In this document: in pieces, positions 54,605 through 63,599 of the stretch
Position numbering within the stretch: position 1 is the first letter of the stretch
Layout: every line of letters starts with the position of its first letter
Source: Symsagittifera roscoffensis
Lineage: Eukaryota > Xenacoelomorpha > Acoela > Convolutidae
Reading direction: 5' to 3'
Assembly: GCF_963678635.1 (NCBI RefSeq)
Contig: NC_087068.1
Coordinates: 16,807,872-16,871,871 of the forward strand
Length of the DNA stretch: 64,000 nucleotides
Position numbers and translations under genes: made by a program
The notes under the pieces: generated by a model
Seen by the model: only the letters and a program-made list of their open reading frames with translations
What the model was told of the DNA's origin: nothing
Databases searched by the model: none

Positions 54605-54853
54605 CGGATCCTGATGGCAGCTACTAATCGGGAGTTGGAACCGACGAACTTGAGGCTTCGCAAGTCAGAACTGGCGGCGGCGTGGGCGGATGTGTCCCAC
54701 GCGTTGAGGGGCTTCTACGAGTTAGCAGATATCCTCATTGTGTTGGACGAGGTCCTCTTGCTGGAGATATCGAACTTCGCCAGACAACTCAAGTTCAGTC
54801 CGGTTATAGGGGACGATCATACAATAATAACTCACCTGACGGTCAGCCTGTAG
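54605..54853 (+). pseudogene. In-phase continuation of accessory protein 2
   Basis: Directly after TGA 54602-54604 the same frame encodes about 82 residues (RILMAATNRELEPTNLRL, then ILIVLDEVLLLEI, GDDHTIITHLTV) up to TAG 54851-54853. The GDDHTIIT string could be the C-terminal, His-bearing part of the second SGNH-like unit, which suggests that the TGA interrupts one protein. Confidence 0.5.
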
Positions 54854-56236
54854 TTTCGAAGCATGCACTTGACTATCACAAGCTCCACCAGTAAGTCTAG
54901 AGGACCGAGCAATGAAAGAAAGAACGTAGCTGCAACAGAGAAGCAACTGGAGTTGATGGTGTATCGACTGACACAAGAAAGAGGAAGGTGGCCATTCCTG
55001 ACACCAAGGCTGGAAAACGCTACGGAGAAGACGAAGGAGAATGCCCCACCTCTTGTGAAGCAAATCTGGAGTTTTCTTGAGGAGCAGCTGGAAGTGGCTG
55101 AGAAAAGGGAAATGACGGTGACCAGGTTCGTCACAGCTGCCAACGAGGTCACAATCGGAGGATTCTGGAGGGAGCACGCAAAGGGCGAGCTGAAGACGAG
55201 GAGGGATCACGAGATTCTTGAGTTCTTGGGTCCTTGGTGGGGAAAGGAGTTCATGGCTGGAGTATTTGGTGCAAAGGAGACCATCTTTGGAGCCTTTGTA
55301 CAAGAAATCCTGAGCATGCCCATCAGCCTGTTGTTGGCACTGTACCTGGTTTACCCGAGGTACCTATTCAATATGGGTCCAGCGTACATGTTTAGTCGGG
55401 GTGTGGAAACACTCCGGATTGACGGGTATCTGGCACTGGTGCTCCTGACCCATGGTGAACTGGTGTCATTTCATCGACTAACGAAATATGGGGAGCCCCT
55501 GTCGATGGGGAAAACCCACTCCAGCATTGACACCTATTCATATAAGTGTGCTGCAGGGCTAAAGACGCTTCTAGTGGAGTACCTCCTGATGCAGAACCGA
55601 CACATGACTGGTGAGGAAAATAATCCAAAGACGAGAGATGAATGGAGGAAAGTGAATGGGGGCATGCCTCTGTTGACAGACCTGTGCCTGGCGATGAGAT
55701 CGGACCCAATGGGGATAATCCGGGGGCTGGAGGAGGTTGTAACCTGCATTTATGGACCGGCCGTGACATACGCGATTCCAGATCCTCTGGTGACAGCTTA
55801 TCGCAACTCCGTGACACACTTGAGCGTCATAAGTATACTGGATGGGACGACACTCAACTGGTGTCAGCAAGAGGTGCTGAGGGCACAAATGAGCAACACG
55901 GTACTCTTCGGAAAAGTGAAAGATCAAGAATTGATGGTGTACAATTTCCGAGGACAACTGCAGATTAGGATGGGAGGTAAGCGCGAGGGTCCCATCGAAA
56001 CTTACCCCAAGTTCTGGAACCTAAATCCCCTGACGGCGAGTGGACAAGAGGTCTTGAGAATTCCCGCGTGGAAGAAGAGCTTCGAGTTGGTGAAAAGGGA
56101 GCTAGAGGCAATAATGGAGAAGGAGATCTTGTCAACAACCATTCCAGAGTTCCCAACGGTAAGGAGAATGACCGTGGGAATGAACAGTTCCCTGGTGGTC
56201 CCGTACCTGTTTGCAAGAGCAGCGGCGGAAGGGTAG
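54854..56236 (+). CDS. Accessory protein 3, unknown family, about 460 residues
   Basis: In the same phase as the preceding frame; an ATG is at 54863. It begins with a Ser-rich stretch, then a helical region (KQIWSFLEEQLEVAEKRE). One hydrophobic segment (MPISLLLALYLVYPRYLF) could be a membrane helix but also fits a buried helix. Mixed alpha/beta sequence follows. There is no signal peptide and no known motif. It ends with TAG 56234-56236, yet the frame stays coding-like beyond. The even composition and lack of internal stops over 450 codons support a real gene. Confidence 0.6.
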   Translation, partial: FRSMHLTITSSTSKSRGPSNERKNVAATEKQLELMVYRLTQERGRWPFLTPRLENATEKTKENAPPLVKQIWSFLEEQLEVAEKREMTVTRFVTAANEVTIGGFWREHAKGELKTRRDHEILEFLGPWWGKEFMAGVFGAKETIFGAFVQEILSMPISLLLALYLVYPRYLFNMGPAYMFSRGVETLRIDGYLALVLLTHGELVSFHRLTKYGEPLSMGKTHSSIDTYSYKCAAGLKTLLVEYLLMQNRHMTGEENNPKTRDEWRKVNGGMPLLTDLCLAMRSDPMGIIRGLEEVVTCIYGPAVTYAIPDPLVTAYRNSVTHLSVISILDGTTLNWCQQEVLRAQMSNTVLFGKVKDQELMVYNFRGQLQIRMGGKREGPIETYPKFWNLNPLTASGQEVLRIPAWKKSFELVKRELEAIMEKEILSTTIPEFPTVRRMTVGMNSSLVVPYLFARAAAEG

Positions 56237-56833
56237 CAGAGGGAATTCACCAATGGCTGGCATTCCCTATTCATCGACTACACTGCAGCGGTCTATTTTC
56301 ACACCTGTGACATAGAAATAAACTCCTGGTCGAACCAAGCGAAGAAGATGAGAGGCTCATTGCCCCCAAAATTCGAGTTACGAGAGGTCTTGAGAAAGCT
56401 TGAACGGGCGGGTTTGGAGAACATGTTGCCGGTGTGGGACGATGGCAGAATGATCGTGGAAGAAGGACACATTGCACTAAAGGACGAGATGCAGTTTGCC
56501 ACGAGAAGATACCGGGCACCTTACGGACTAGAGCAGGTGGAGATGAGACAGGAGGGGAAGGAGCTGGATGCAGCATGCCCGTTGTATGTGGCTCTGACGG
56601 AATACAAGAAACCGGATCCGACGACACCATCACCCCTGTCGGTGGGCACCCCTGGAGATAAAAGAAGCGGCCCTGTAGAAGATCGATTCAGGAGGACCCT
56701 AAGAGGAGAAGAGCCGAGTCAGGAGAAGAAAGCATGGATGAGACTCTCAGCGAGGCAGGGGAGGATATGGAAGTGGGGAACACGCCCGAACCAAAACCAT
56801 CAGAGGAGGAATTCACCACTCAAGAGCTGTTGA
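56237..56833 (+). CDS. Accessory protein 3 continuation, unknown
   Basis: Continues in phase with FTNGWHSLFIDYTAAVYFHT, then a basic-acidic helical segment (KFELREVLRKLERAGLENM). From about 56640 the plausible coding frame changes to the one opening at 56734, so the last 60 codons of this frame are probably not real protein. No family recognised. Confidence 0.45.
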   Translation, partial: QREFTNGWHSLFIDYTAAVYFHTCDIEINSWSNQAKKMRGSLPPKFELREVLRKLERAGLENMLPVWDDGRMIVEEGHIALKDEMQFATRRYRAPYGLEQVEMRQEGKELDAACPLYVALTEYKKPDPTTPSPLSVGTPGDKRSGPVEDRFRRTLRGEEPSQEKKAWMRLSARQGRIWKWGTRPNQNHQRRNSPLKSC

Positions 56834-57084
56834 AGGACCTGAGCGGAGAAAATTGGGCAGACACTCCCACACCACCTCTGACCTCATCTCCCCGTAAAAA
56901 TCTAGAGTTGCCATTGATGGGTGAGACTTCTAATATGGGAATGATACTCTTGAGCGCAGAAGAAAAGGAGAAGAATACCTTCGAGGGAAACAAGACCATG
57001 TTCCTAGGCACTCTGGAGGAGGACGCTTGGCGAGAATTCTTGAGCGAGTTCAATCGAGAAGTGGATGGCAAGTCCCTTTGTTAG
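56734..57084 (+). CDS. Accessory acidic protein, unknown
   Basis: About 116 residues, rich in Glu, Thr and Pro (GEDMEVGNTPEPKPSEEEF), ending in a helical segment (EEDAWREFLSEFNREVDG). The frame can be read back to about 56690, so it likely continues the upstream protein after a frame change. It overlaps the next frame by 20 bases. Confidence 0.4.
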   Translation: MDETLSEAGEDMEVGNTPEPKPSEEEFTTQELLKDLSGENWADTPTPPLTSSPRKNLELPLMGETSNMGMILLSAEEKEKNTFEGNKTMFLGTLEEDAWREFLSEFNREVDGKSLC

Positions 57085-57653
57085 AACAGCAGGACAATTG
57101 ATGTTCGCGTGGAGCCTGGTGGGGATAGAGTTCGAAACGCTGACTTCGCACGACAAGTTGAAGTTGGGTGGAAAAAGTCTAGAAATATATCAGACATTGA
57201 TGCAACACGTGGCTAGGAATAACTCAGGCTTGAGCCTGGCAAGGAGGAGAGACGCTACTTGTTTCTTGAGGTGGATAATGTCGGTGATGACTGACAGCAC
57301 CATCCTAGCAAGCCAGCAAAGAGCAACTGGGAGCAAAGCAATGGAAAGGAGAGTCTCAGCAGTCATCTTGAATGTATACCAGAGTACTGGGATAGAAAAG
57401 GAGGATGGTTCCAGGCAATCTGTAGAGAGCCACAGGAAGTTAGATGAGATACGGAGATTCTACAACAAGAAGTTCGAGGAGAAACACGATGTGCACCGTA
57501 ACTTGGCCTCGTCAGGAGAGTACTTGAAACCCAATAAGTAGGGAGAGTACCAGTATGTGTCTGGAGTGATGGGGATGGCGTACAACCCTTTCCTGGACTC
57601 GGAAGTGCCGGAGGTGCTGATAGAAACTTTGAGGTGGCGGAAATACTAAAGTT
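57065..57653 (+). CDS. Accessory protein 4, unknown, about 158 residues plus in-phase extension
   Basis: An open frame from ATG 57065 encodes a mainly helical protein (RTAGQLMFAWSLVGIEF, then DATCFLRWIMSVMTDST). It stops at TAG 57539-57541, but the same phase stays coding-like for another 35 codons (YVSGVMGMAYNPFLDSEV). The reading then moves to another frame toward an AG microsatellite (57687-57703). No family recognised. Confidence 0.45.
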
Positions 57654-57686
57654 CTGGACAGAGAAGATACTGGAGATAGACACTGT

Positions 57687-57703
57687 AGAGAGAGAGAGAG
57701 AGA
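57687..57703 (+). repeat. AG microsatellite at a frame change
   Basis: TAGAGAGAGAGAGAGAGA. The coding-like frame before it (from about 57640) and the one after it (57704-58117) differ, so a change in repeat length probably caused the shift. Confidence 0.6.
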
Positions 57704-58117
57704 CCTAGCTTAGGTTTGATTCTCGAGAAGACACCAGAGGTGATAAGTGTGCCGCGCTCAAGTAAAAGAGTCGAACTGAAGATGGGTAACGGGAATGGCA
57801 TGTTGGTCACGAATCTGGGAGTGGTGTGGAAATTGCTGAGGCCCTCCTGGTGTCCACATCCCCATGCGAGCCTGATCGAGGAAGTCACGGATCGAGTGAG
57901 ATTAGCACCAGCGGAGGACGAAGATCTGGCGACATTGAGCATAGTGCACAGACTGATCCTGCCTCAGGTGAAGGAGTCAAGTGAAACGACGAGTAGACTA
58001 GGGTCGGTGAAGGAATTGGAGCCGGGCAGTTGTCTTGATTCGACGTGTGGAATGGCGAGCACACTTGTGATGGACGGTCATGCGTCAGGATACAGTGTTT
58101 CCAGAAAGAAGATCTAG
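57704..58117 (+). CDS. Accessory protein 5, unknown
   Basis: About 137 residues with strand-rich sequence (NGMLVTNLGVVWKLLRP, ATLSIVHRLILPQV). No ATG before the AG repeat; internal Met codons exist. It overlaps the next frame between 58045 and 58117. No family recognised. Confidence 0.4.
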   Translation, partial: PSLGLILEKTPEVISVPRSSKRVELKMGNGNGMLVTNLGVVWKLLRPSWCPHPHASLIEEVTDRVRLAPAEDEDLATLSIVHRLILPQVKESSETTSRLGSVKELEPGSCLDSTCGMASTLVMDGHASGYSVSRKKI

Positions 58118-58645
58118 TCACCTGGTTTGAAGACATTACCGAAAGGGAGAAGAGTGAAATACAGATCGTGGCTGAGTGTTACGCGAGTACCACGGTGAAC
58201 CTAGCAACAGCTCTGGGATTCTTCTCGAGAATGTGCAGTCTCCAGTCATTGGAGAGGCTAGAGTCAGAACACCACTTGGTGACCGCGTTGAGTGTGGAGT
58301 CATGGCCCGGGGTATTGCAGGTAACCCAGAAACACATCAAGAGCTGGAAGGTTGGACTTGAAGCGGAAATGGGATTTCCCAAGAGCGAAGCCTATGGTCT
58401 GCCTCTAAATGCGAAGTCCTTAGTGGGGTCAGTGATGGCCAACCTATGTGGCAGCCACTATCCATTGCACATGGCGATGGTGGAGGTATCCAGCCAAAGG
58501 GTTTTGATAGAGAAAGCCTTCTCAGTGCCCAAGTGCGTAAGACTGGCTCGGATGTCGCCTCACTCACACAGACTGTTGAGGAAAATCCGAGGGACAGTGC
58601 CGAAAGAACAGAGGGACAACTTGAGTGAAATCTGGGGGGGGGGGG
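58045..58645 (+). CDS. Accessory protein 6, unknown
   Basis: About 200 residues, probably the continuation of the preceding frame after a shift. It contains TWFEDITEREKSEIQIVAEC and NLATALGFFSRMCSLQSLE, then GLPLNAKSLVGSVMANL. It ends in a G12 run at 58634-58645, after which the coding-like frame changes. No known motif. Confidence 0.45.
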
Positions 58646-59612
58646 AGAACTTTTGGGTTTGGAAGGTGAAAACACAAGTGACCACAAGAGACAAAACGTG
58701 ATCGGAAAACCTATGGGTGGTGCTCCAAACCTGGACGCGATACACGAGAAAATGATGAAACTTGAGCCTCTCCTAGAAGCCTCGGGAGAACGCAATCTTA
58801 GGAGCATCGACCTCACACATAAGGAATGTCCATGCCACTGTCGGGCACAAACAATGTGGTACCCGGATCACGCAAATCTCTGCCTGATCTGGGATGTGGA
58901 GGAAATCAGGTCAATAGGACTGCCCGATCATCAGCAGAAGGTGACCATCTTGGTGGTGAGAACGATGCTGGCTCTACGATAGATTGAAGAAAACGTAACT
59001 AAGTATCGGGAATCGAAGACGCCAACGGCAGAGTCGATTTACGCGATAGATTACAGCAGGAGCCTTGAGTTGTTTGAGACTGCATGCAAGGTATTTGCCA
59101 TACCAATGGAAGTCAGACACGTATGGAGCCGCTTAAGGTTCTTTCCTTGGTTTCGAGCGACGTTGACGTCCTGGTTATACATGATAACGAAGGATCATAT
59201 GAGGAAATGTCAGAAGGAATATCGACAGTTCCAGGCCGAGATAGGACCGGATCCTTTCAAGAGACCTCTGCTGACCCATCGAAATGCGATCACGACGGGG
59301 TGGAAAAAAATTGGGAGAGTGTCCAGAAACAACACCAAGGCAAGAGAGTCGATAATAGAGGAAGACTTGGCGAAGAACGTGATCTTGAGTCTGCACAATT
59401 CCTTCTGTTTGAACCGAGAGTCGAGGGTGAAGAGTTTGCCCAATCAAGCGAAGAGATTGCAGGAGCAAAGGGAATGGATGCGGTCCTATGAACAGCTGAA
59501 AGCCTGGGAAGAGATCGTGATTAGCTCCGATGACGAAGAGGCACTGTTGAAGCAGATCACGATGTCAAATGCATCTGGGTCTGTTACCTCGAAGGCGAAG
59601 AACGCGAGGTGA
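58646..59612 (+). CDS. Accessory protein 7, unknown, with one in-frame TAG
   Basis: After the G12 run the frame through 58653 encodes a Cys/His-containing patch (KECPCHCRAQTMWYPDHANLC), possibly a small zinc site, then TAG at 58980-58982. It continues in phase from 58983 to 59612 with a basic helical domain (RHVWSRLRFFPWFRATLTSW, KKIGRVSRNNTKARES) and a Ser/Asp-rich, Lys-rich C-terminus. It is the last coding segment before the 3' LTR. No family recognised. Confidence 0.45.
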
Positions 59613-59892
59613 GCAGGTGGCTCAGTGGGGAATTCTAGAGTCTTGAGTCTTGAGAGGGAAGGAAAGGGGCTTGGTGGTGAACTTGGATGAAATCTAGGTT
59701 CACGAAAAAGAAATTTTAACAAATGAGATATTGTTATTAATATATTATATCTATTATATAAATCAAAATGCTGCATGACAATTTCCTGATTGAATAGGAC
59801 AAAAGAAATTTTAAAGTACTAGCTTAAAAAGCGAAAATTCACAGGTGCAGGTGTGTGCAGATTTTGATTGCTGTTTAGTGATAGTGTGAAAT
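59613..59892 (+). other. Segment between the last coding frame and the 3' LTR
   Basis: GAGAGGGAAGGAAAGGGG at about 59650-59668 is purine-rich and looks like a polypurine tract, but it is over 200 bases from the LTR start seen here. The rest is AT-rich. Confidence 0.35.
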
Positions 59893-60503
59893 TTTTACAT
59901 GGTTGTGAATTTTGGGGTGTAGATAAACTTAAGTCTGCTGCAAACTTCTGGAAATGACCACTGGCACTGTATCTTGAGTAACACTCGGGTTTCCGGGGAT
60001 TCACTGACAGTCGGCAGCACGCGATGAGGACAACGATCTTGAGTCCGGGGAGTATGTGCCAGTCGGTCATATCTGGAAATTTGACCTTGAGGAGCACGAA
60101 AATACGTGGTTTTGGAATGAAGTTTATATAATAAGTATGTTGAGGTAAGGCGAGTTTTAGGTTGATCCATCTGAAATGGATCAAAGTTCCACTGTCCAAT
60201 AAAAAGTAACCTTACGGATTGTTCTGACCCTATTTTTAACGGCGTTCGTGTATTTTGGGTATTTTGAGACCTAAGTATGGGGACGTGCTTATTTTCTAGA
60301 GTGGGGGGGGGGGCATTTTGGTAGCGGCCTTTAAGCTGTAACGGGTTCTAGTCTCATGTCGCAAGCGAACCGAATTAGCTCTGACCGTTTTTGAGGTAGA
60401 AAAACACACAAGATAGTGAGATAGTGTCCCTGACTCTTGAGCCAATGGTTATATGGCCTATTTTTCTTAAGCCTCATTGTGACCGAAGTAGGCGTCTGTT
60501 ACA
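59893..60503 (+). repeat. 3' LTR
   Basis: About 611 bp, the partner of 41886-42489. It ends CTGTTACA and is followed by TGCCA and the resumed element C endonuclease. It has a small insertion (GTGAGATA near 60417) relative to the 5' LTR, and AATAAA at 60198. Confidence 0.9.
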
Positions 60504-60895
60504 TGCCATGATATTATCATTCACGGCGATATCAATTTTTCCACGATTAACTGGTGTAGCTTATCTTCAGAAAATTTTTCAAAGCCAGAGTTTTTGAGCA
60601 TAATAAAAAAACAACTTTCAACAAAAAATAGACTTTGAATTAGCAGCAAGCGGCATATTAGATCTCATTTTGGTTAGTGATAACATAGAGTGCATAAATT
60701 TGAAGCAAATGACCGACGAAAGTCAAATCACCAAAATGTCAAATCACTACCCAATTTATCTTAGTTTTTTGGCTATAGGGCAGAACAATATAAAAAGATG
60801 TTATCTAAAAAGTGGTGTGTATAGTTTTTGTAGTCGAGACATTGAAATTTTATTGCGCTTTATTTCAACAAATCCGTTCAATTCTTATTGCTGAT
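60504..60895 (+). pseudogene. Element C endonuclease, right half
   Basis: IIIHGDINFSTINW (about 60509-60550) is the GDFN-containing motif of APE endonucleases, followed by a piece reading DLILVSDNIE and then SNHYPIYLSF, the SDH motif with Asp changed to Asn. It therefore lacks one catalytic residue and contains stops. It completes the half at 40921-41359. Confidence 0.7.
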
Positions 60896-61344
60896 CAAAC
60901 CCAAATTGCCTTGCTGAAAATTGGTACCTTTGGCTGAATATTTTTCTGAATGAAACTATACCAAAAAGAACCCAGCATTGAGCTTCTCTGCCACCTTGGA
61001 TAAGCCAGAGTACCTCTCATCTAATTATTTGTCTTAAGACAGCAAGAAGAAGATATAATGATATGCATCCAAAGGTTCTGAAACTGAAATGAATGCTGAA
61101 CAAGTGCTGTGGAAATGACAAGATAGTATATGAACAAATCTAGCAGCCGAGAGATCAACTGGGAAGCTTTTTTTCTAGGACTTAAAAAAATCAAATATTC
61201 CCAGCCTTGTTTTTTATAAAAATGAAAAAGCAGAAAATGACAGTGACAAACCCAACTATTTTCGAATTTTTTTGCATCCGTTTACGTACAATCTTCTGAA
61301 TTTTATGAGCCTTTTCAAGATTGTTCAGAGAATTGTTTTCTAAC

Positions 61345-62890
61345 CAACCTAACATTCGAAGAAATTGAAATCGAAAGCATATGCGAAAAACTAAATGTCA
61401 ACAAAAGTAAAGGGCCCGATGAACTACCACCAGTGCTTTTTCGGAAATGTAGAAAAGCGCTTTCCCATTCAATTTTTCAAATCTTTACTAAAATTTTACA
61501 AACTTCTATCTCTCCAGACTTGTGGAAAAATGCAATAATCAAATCGGTCTTTAAAAATGGTAATAAAGCAGACATAGAAAACAATAGACCTGTTTCTGTT
61601 TTATCACTGCCCTCTTAATTTTTTGAAAGAATTGTCTTCATTCGACTATATGATCATTACAATAAGATTTTTAACAAATATCAATTCGGATTTCGAAAGA
61701 ACCGGTCAATAAGTCAACAACTCCTGACCTTTCGAAATGAAACTTATAAAAGAATCAAAAATGGAGAAGAAATTGAAAATATTTTTACAGACTTTAGCAA
61801 AGCTATCGACAGAGCTGATCATGGAGTTTTGTTACAAAAATTGTTTTCAACAGGAGTCAGGGGTAAACTTTTAAAATTGATCAAGTCTTACCTTTTCAAA
61901 AGGCACCAGATTGTTCGAAAAATGGCAAAGAGTCTCAAAAGAAAAAGTTACCAGTGGAGTGCCACAGGGTAGCATACTGGTTCCTTTGTTTTTTTCTGGT
62001 CTTCATTAACGAGCTATCAGATTACTGCGTAAATCTTAAAACTATTCATTTGCAGACGATGCTAAATTCATCAGTTCTGGTCAGGCACAAGAGCAAATCC
62101 TAAATATTGTGTTTATTTGGACCATCTACAATAATATGCCGTTCAATTTAGACAAATGTACGTATCTAAAATTAGGAAAAAATGCAAATGATTTTTACTT
62201 CAACGGATTCAAGATCAAAGAAACAGACGTACAAAAAGATTTCGGCTTCACAATATCAAGTGGTTTAAACTGGAATATCCTCATAGACAATGCATACAAG
62301 AAAGCAAACCGTGTATTTTTTATGATAAAACGGAATTCAAACAATCTGAGTCGTACTGCAAAATTGAACATTCATAAATCTATGGTAGTCCCAGTTTTAA
62401 CATACGCCAGTGCCTGCTATGGATTAAGCAAATAGGTCACAAATGAAATTGAGATTATTCAATAAAAGAGTCGTCATATGGATTTTTCCTGGAACATTGG
62501 CATACAAAGAAAAAATTGCTCAATTGCAAATTTTAACGCTTCCTATGTATATACAGATAAAAAATATTTTGCTGCTTTCAAAAATTGGACTAGGAAGATA
62601 CGACGATATGCATGTAAATGTGCCTATACTAACATAGTCCTCTCGCGGTGTAATAATTCAGCTGAAACGGCCTAAACGCCTGAAAGCTGAACAAATTTTG
62701 TTCTATCAAACTTGCAGACTGGTCAATATTTTAAAGATAGAAGTGGGGATTTATTGTGGTCTCAAACAGCTACTACTGAGACAATTCTGGTTGAAATTTG
62801 GAGAATATAAGGAAGTTGACAAGTGCACGTGGAAAATTGGGTGCGATTGTGCGGCGAACAACTGCCGCAGCAAGACGTACATATGACGAT
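61345..62890 (+). pseudogene. Element C reverse transcriptase, broken
   Basis: RT blocks over several frames: NKSKGPDELPPVLF (61400), NRPVSVLSL, YQFGFRKNRSISQQLL, FTDFSKAIDRADH (motif A region), TSGVPQGSIL (about 61952-61981), FADDAKF (motif C, about 62050-62070). The thumb (NLDKCTYLKLGK, LTYASACYGLSK) and the C-terminal CTWKIGCDCAANNC (62824) follow. There are at least four frame changes or stops. Confidence 0.78.
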
Positions 62891-63599
62891 TCAATGAAGG
62901 GGCCAGGACCCCATGTGGAAACACAGAAGCCATCCTACTACTACTACTTCCAATACAAAAAGCACAGTTAAAAATCATGCGAGTCAAAAAAGAAAACCAA
63001 AAATCAGAAAATCAAAAATTATCATAGTAACGGAGGTTACAATCAGGAGTCCCTTCACCAAAGATTCCAGTCAAAATCCAAGAAAATTTCTAGATATGGA
63101 AGTGATCTAGTAGTAGTAGTAGTAGTAGTTAGTAGTAGTAGTAGTAGTAGTAGTAGTACCAGGTAGTAGTAGTAGTAGGTCAGTGTTTAGAGCTCTTGGC
63201 TCAAGGGTTTGCACCCCACAGTTTTGGTCACTTATATTTTCTGCATCGGATTGCAATTGCCACAATTGCAGATGATTCTCCATGTGCATGAATTTATTCC
63301 ACTCTATTGTTCAAAAAATTTCCAGTTGATTTTTGTTAAAACCGGCGTCGTCCGCTCGCTAATCTTGTAAATTGTTTTTTTTAGTAATGATGTTTAGCAG
63401 TCTGCTAAATCTCTTCCAGAAGTTTTCATCGGCTTTTTTTGTTCTTGTTTTTTCAATGTTTATTTGATTACCGCTGGTTTGTCTTGTTTTGATGTCAGAT
63501 CCAGGGTTGCTTTTTATTGATACGGGTTTTGATGCATGATGAATAGTAAGAGTAGGGCATCGTGTAGTTCTAAGTTCATAGATAGAGGCTGGAGTTTTA
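62891..63599. other. Element tails and microsatellites
   Basis: The 3' UTR of element C and the 3' end of the minus-strand element D probably meet here. A (TAG)n array lies at 63109-63171 and a short CTACTACTACTACT at about 62937. No gene seen. Confidence 0.4.
63109..63171 (+). repeat. (TAG)n microsatellite
   Basis: About 20 copies of TAG/GTA with two interruptions (TTAG, ACCAGG). Such trinucleotide tails occur at the 3' end of CR1/Jockey-like elements; it may be the tail of element D read on the minus strand (CTA)n, or of element C. Confidence 0.8.

Larger units (their letters stand above)
41886..60503 (+). mobile_element. Giant Ty3/gypsy-like LTR element with an accessory gene block
   Basis: Two direct LTRs (41886-42489 and 59893-60503) enclose 17.4 kb: a leader with three tandem-repeat systems, gag with coiled coil, capsid-like domain and two zinc knuckles, then RNase H, an acidic linker, integrase, a macrodomain-like segment and about 8 kb of extra coding sequence. 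Typical gypsy elements are 5-9 kb. The protease and the RT catalytic core are missing, and many frames contain stops, so this copy is defective. The coding strand is visibly purine-rich and less AT-rich than host DNA. The right edge CTGTTACA is followed by TGCCA, which also precedes the left edge of the block (41355-41359). Confidence 0.85.
40191..62886 (+). mobile_element. Non-LTR retrotransposon, element C, split by a 19-kb LTR element
   Basis: ORF1 remnant and left half of the endonuclease lie at 40191-41359; the rest of the endonuclease and the RT at 60504-62886. The two pieces meet within the conserved segment before the GDIN motif, flanked on both sides by TGCCA. The ORF2 C-terminus (CTWKIGCDCAANNC) matches the signature of element A, so both belong to the same broad lineage. 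Element C is heavily mutated and predates the insertion. Confidence 0.8.

Noticed and set aside
54863-56236. Env-type glycoprotein in the accessory block
   Set aside because: No signal peptide, no furin-like site and no clear C-terminal membrane anchor; the location alone is not enough.
63109-63171. Repeat array as a CRISPR or satellite
   Set aside because: It is a plain trinucleotide microsatellite in a eukaryotic context, best explained as a retroelement tail.
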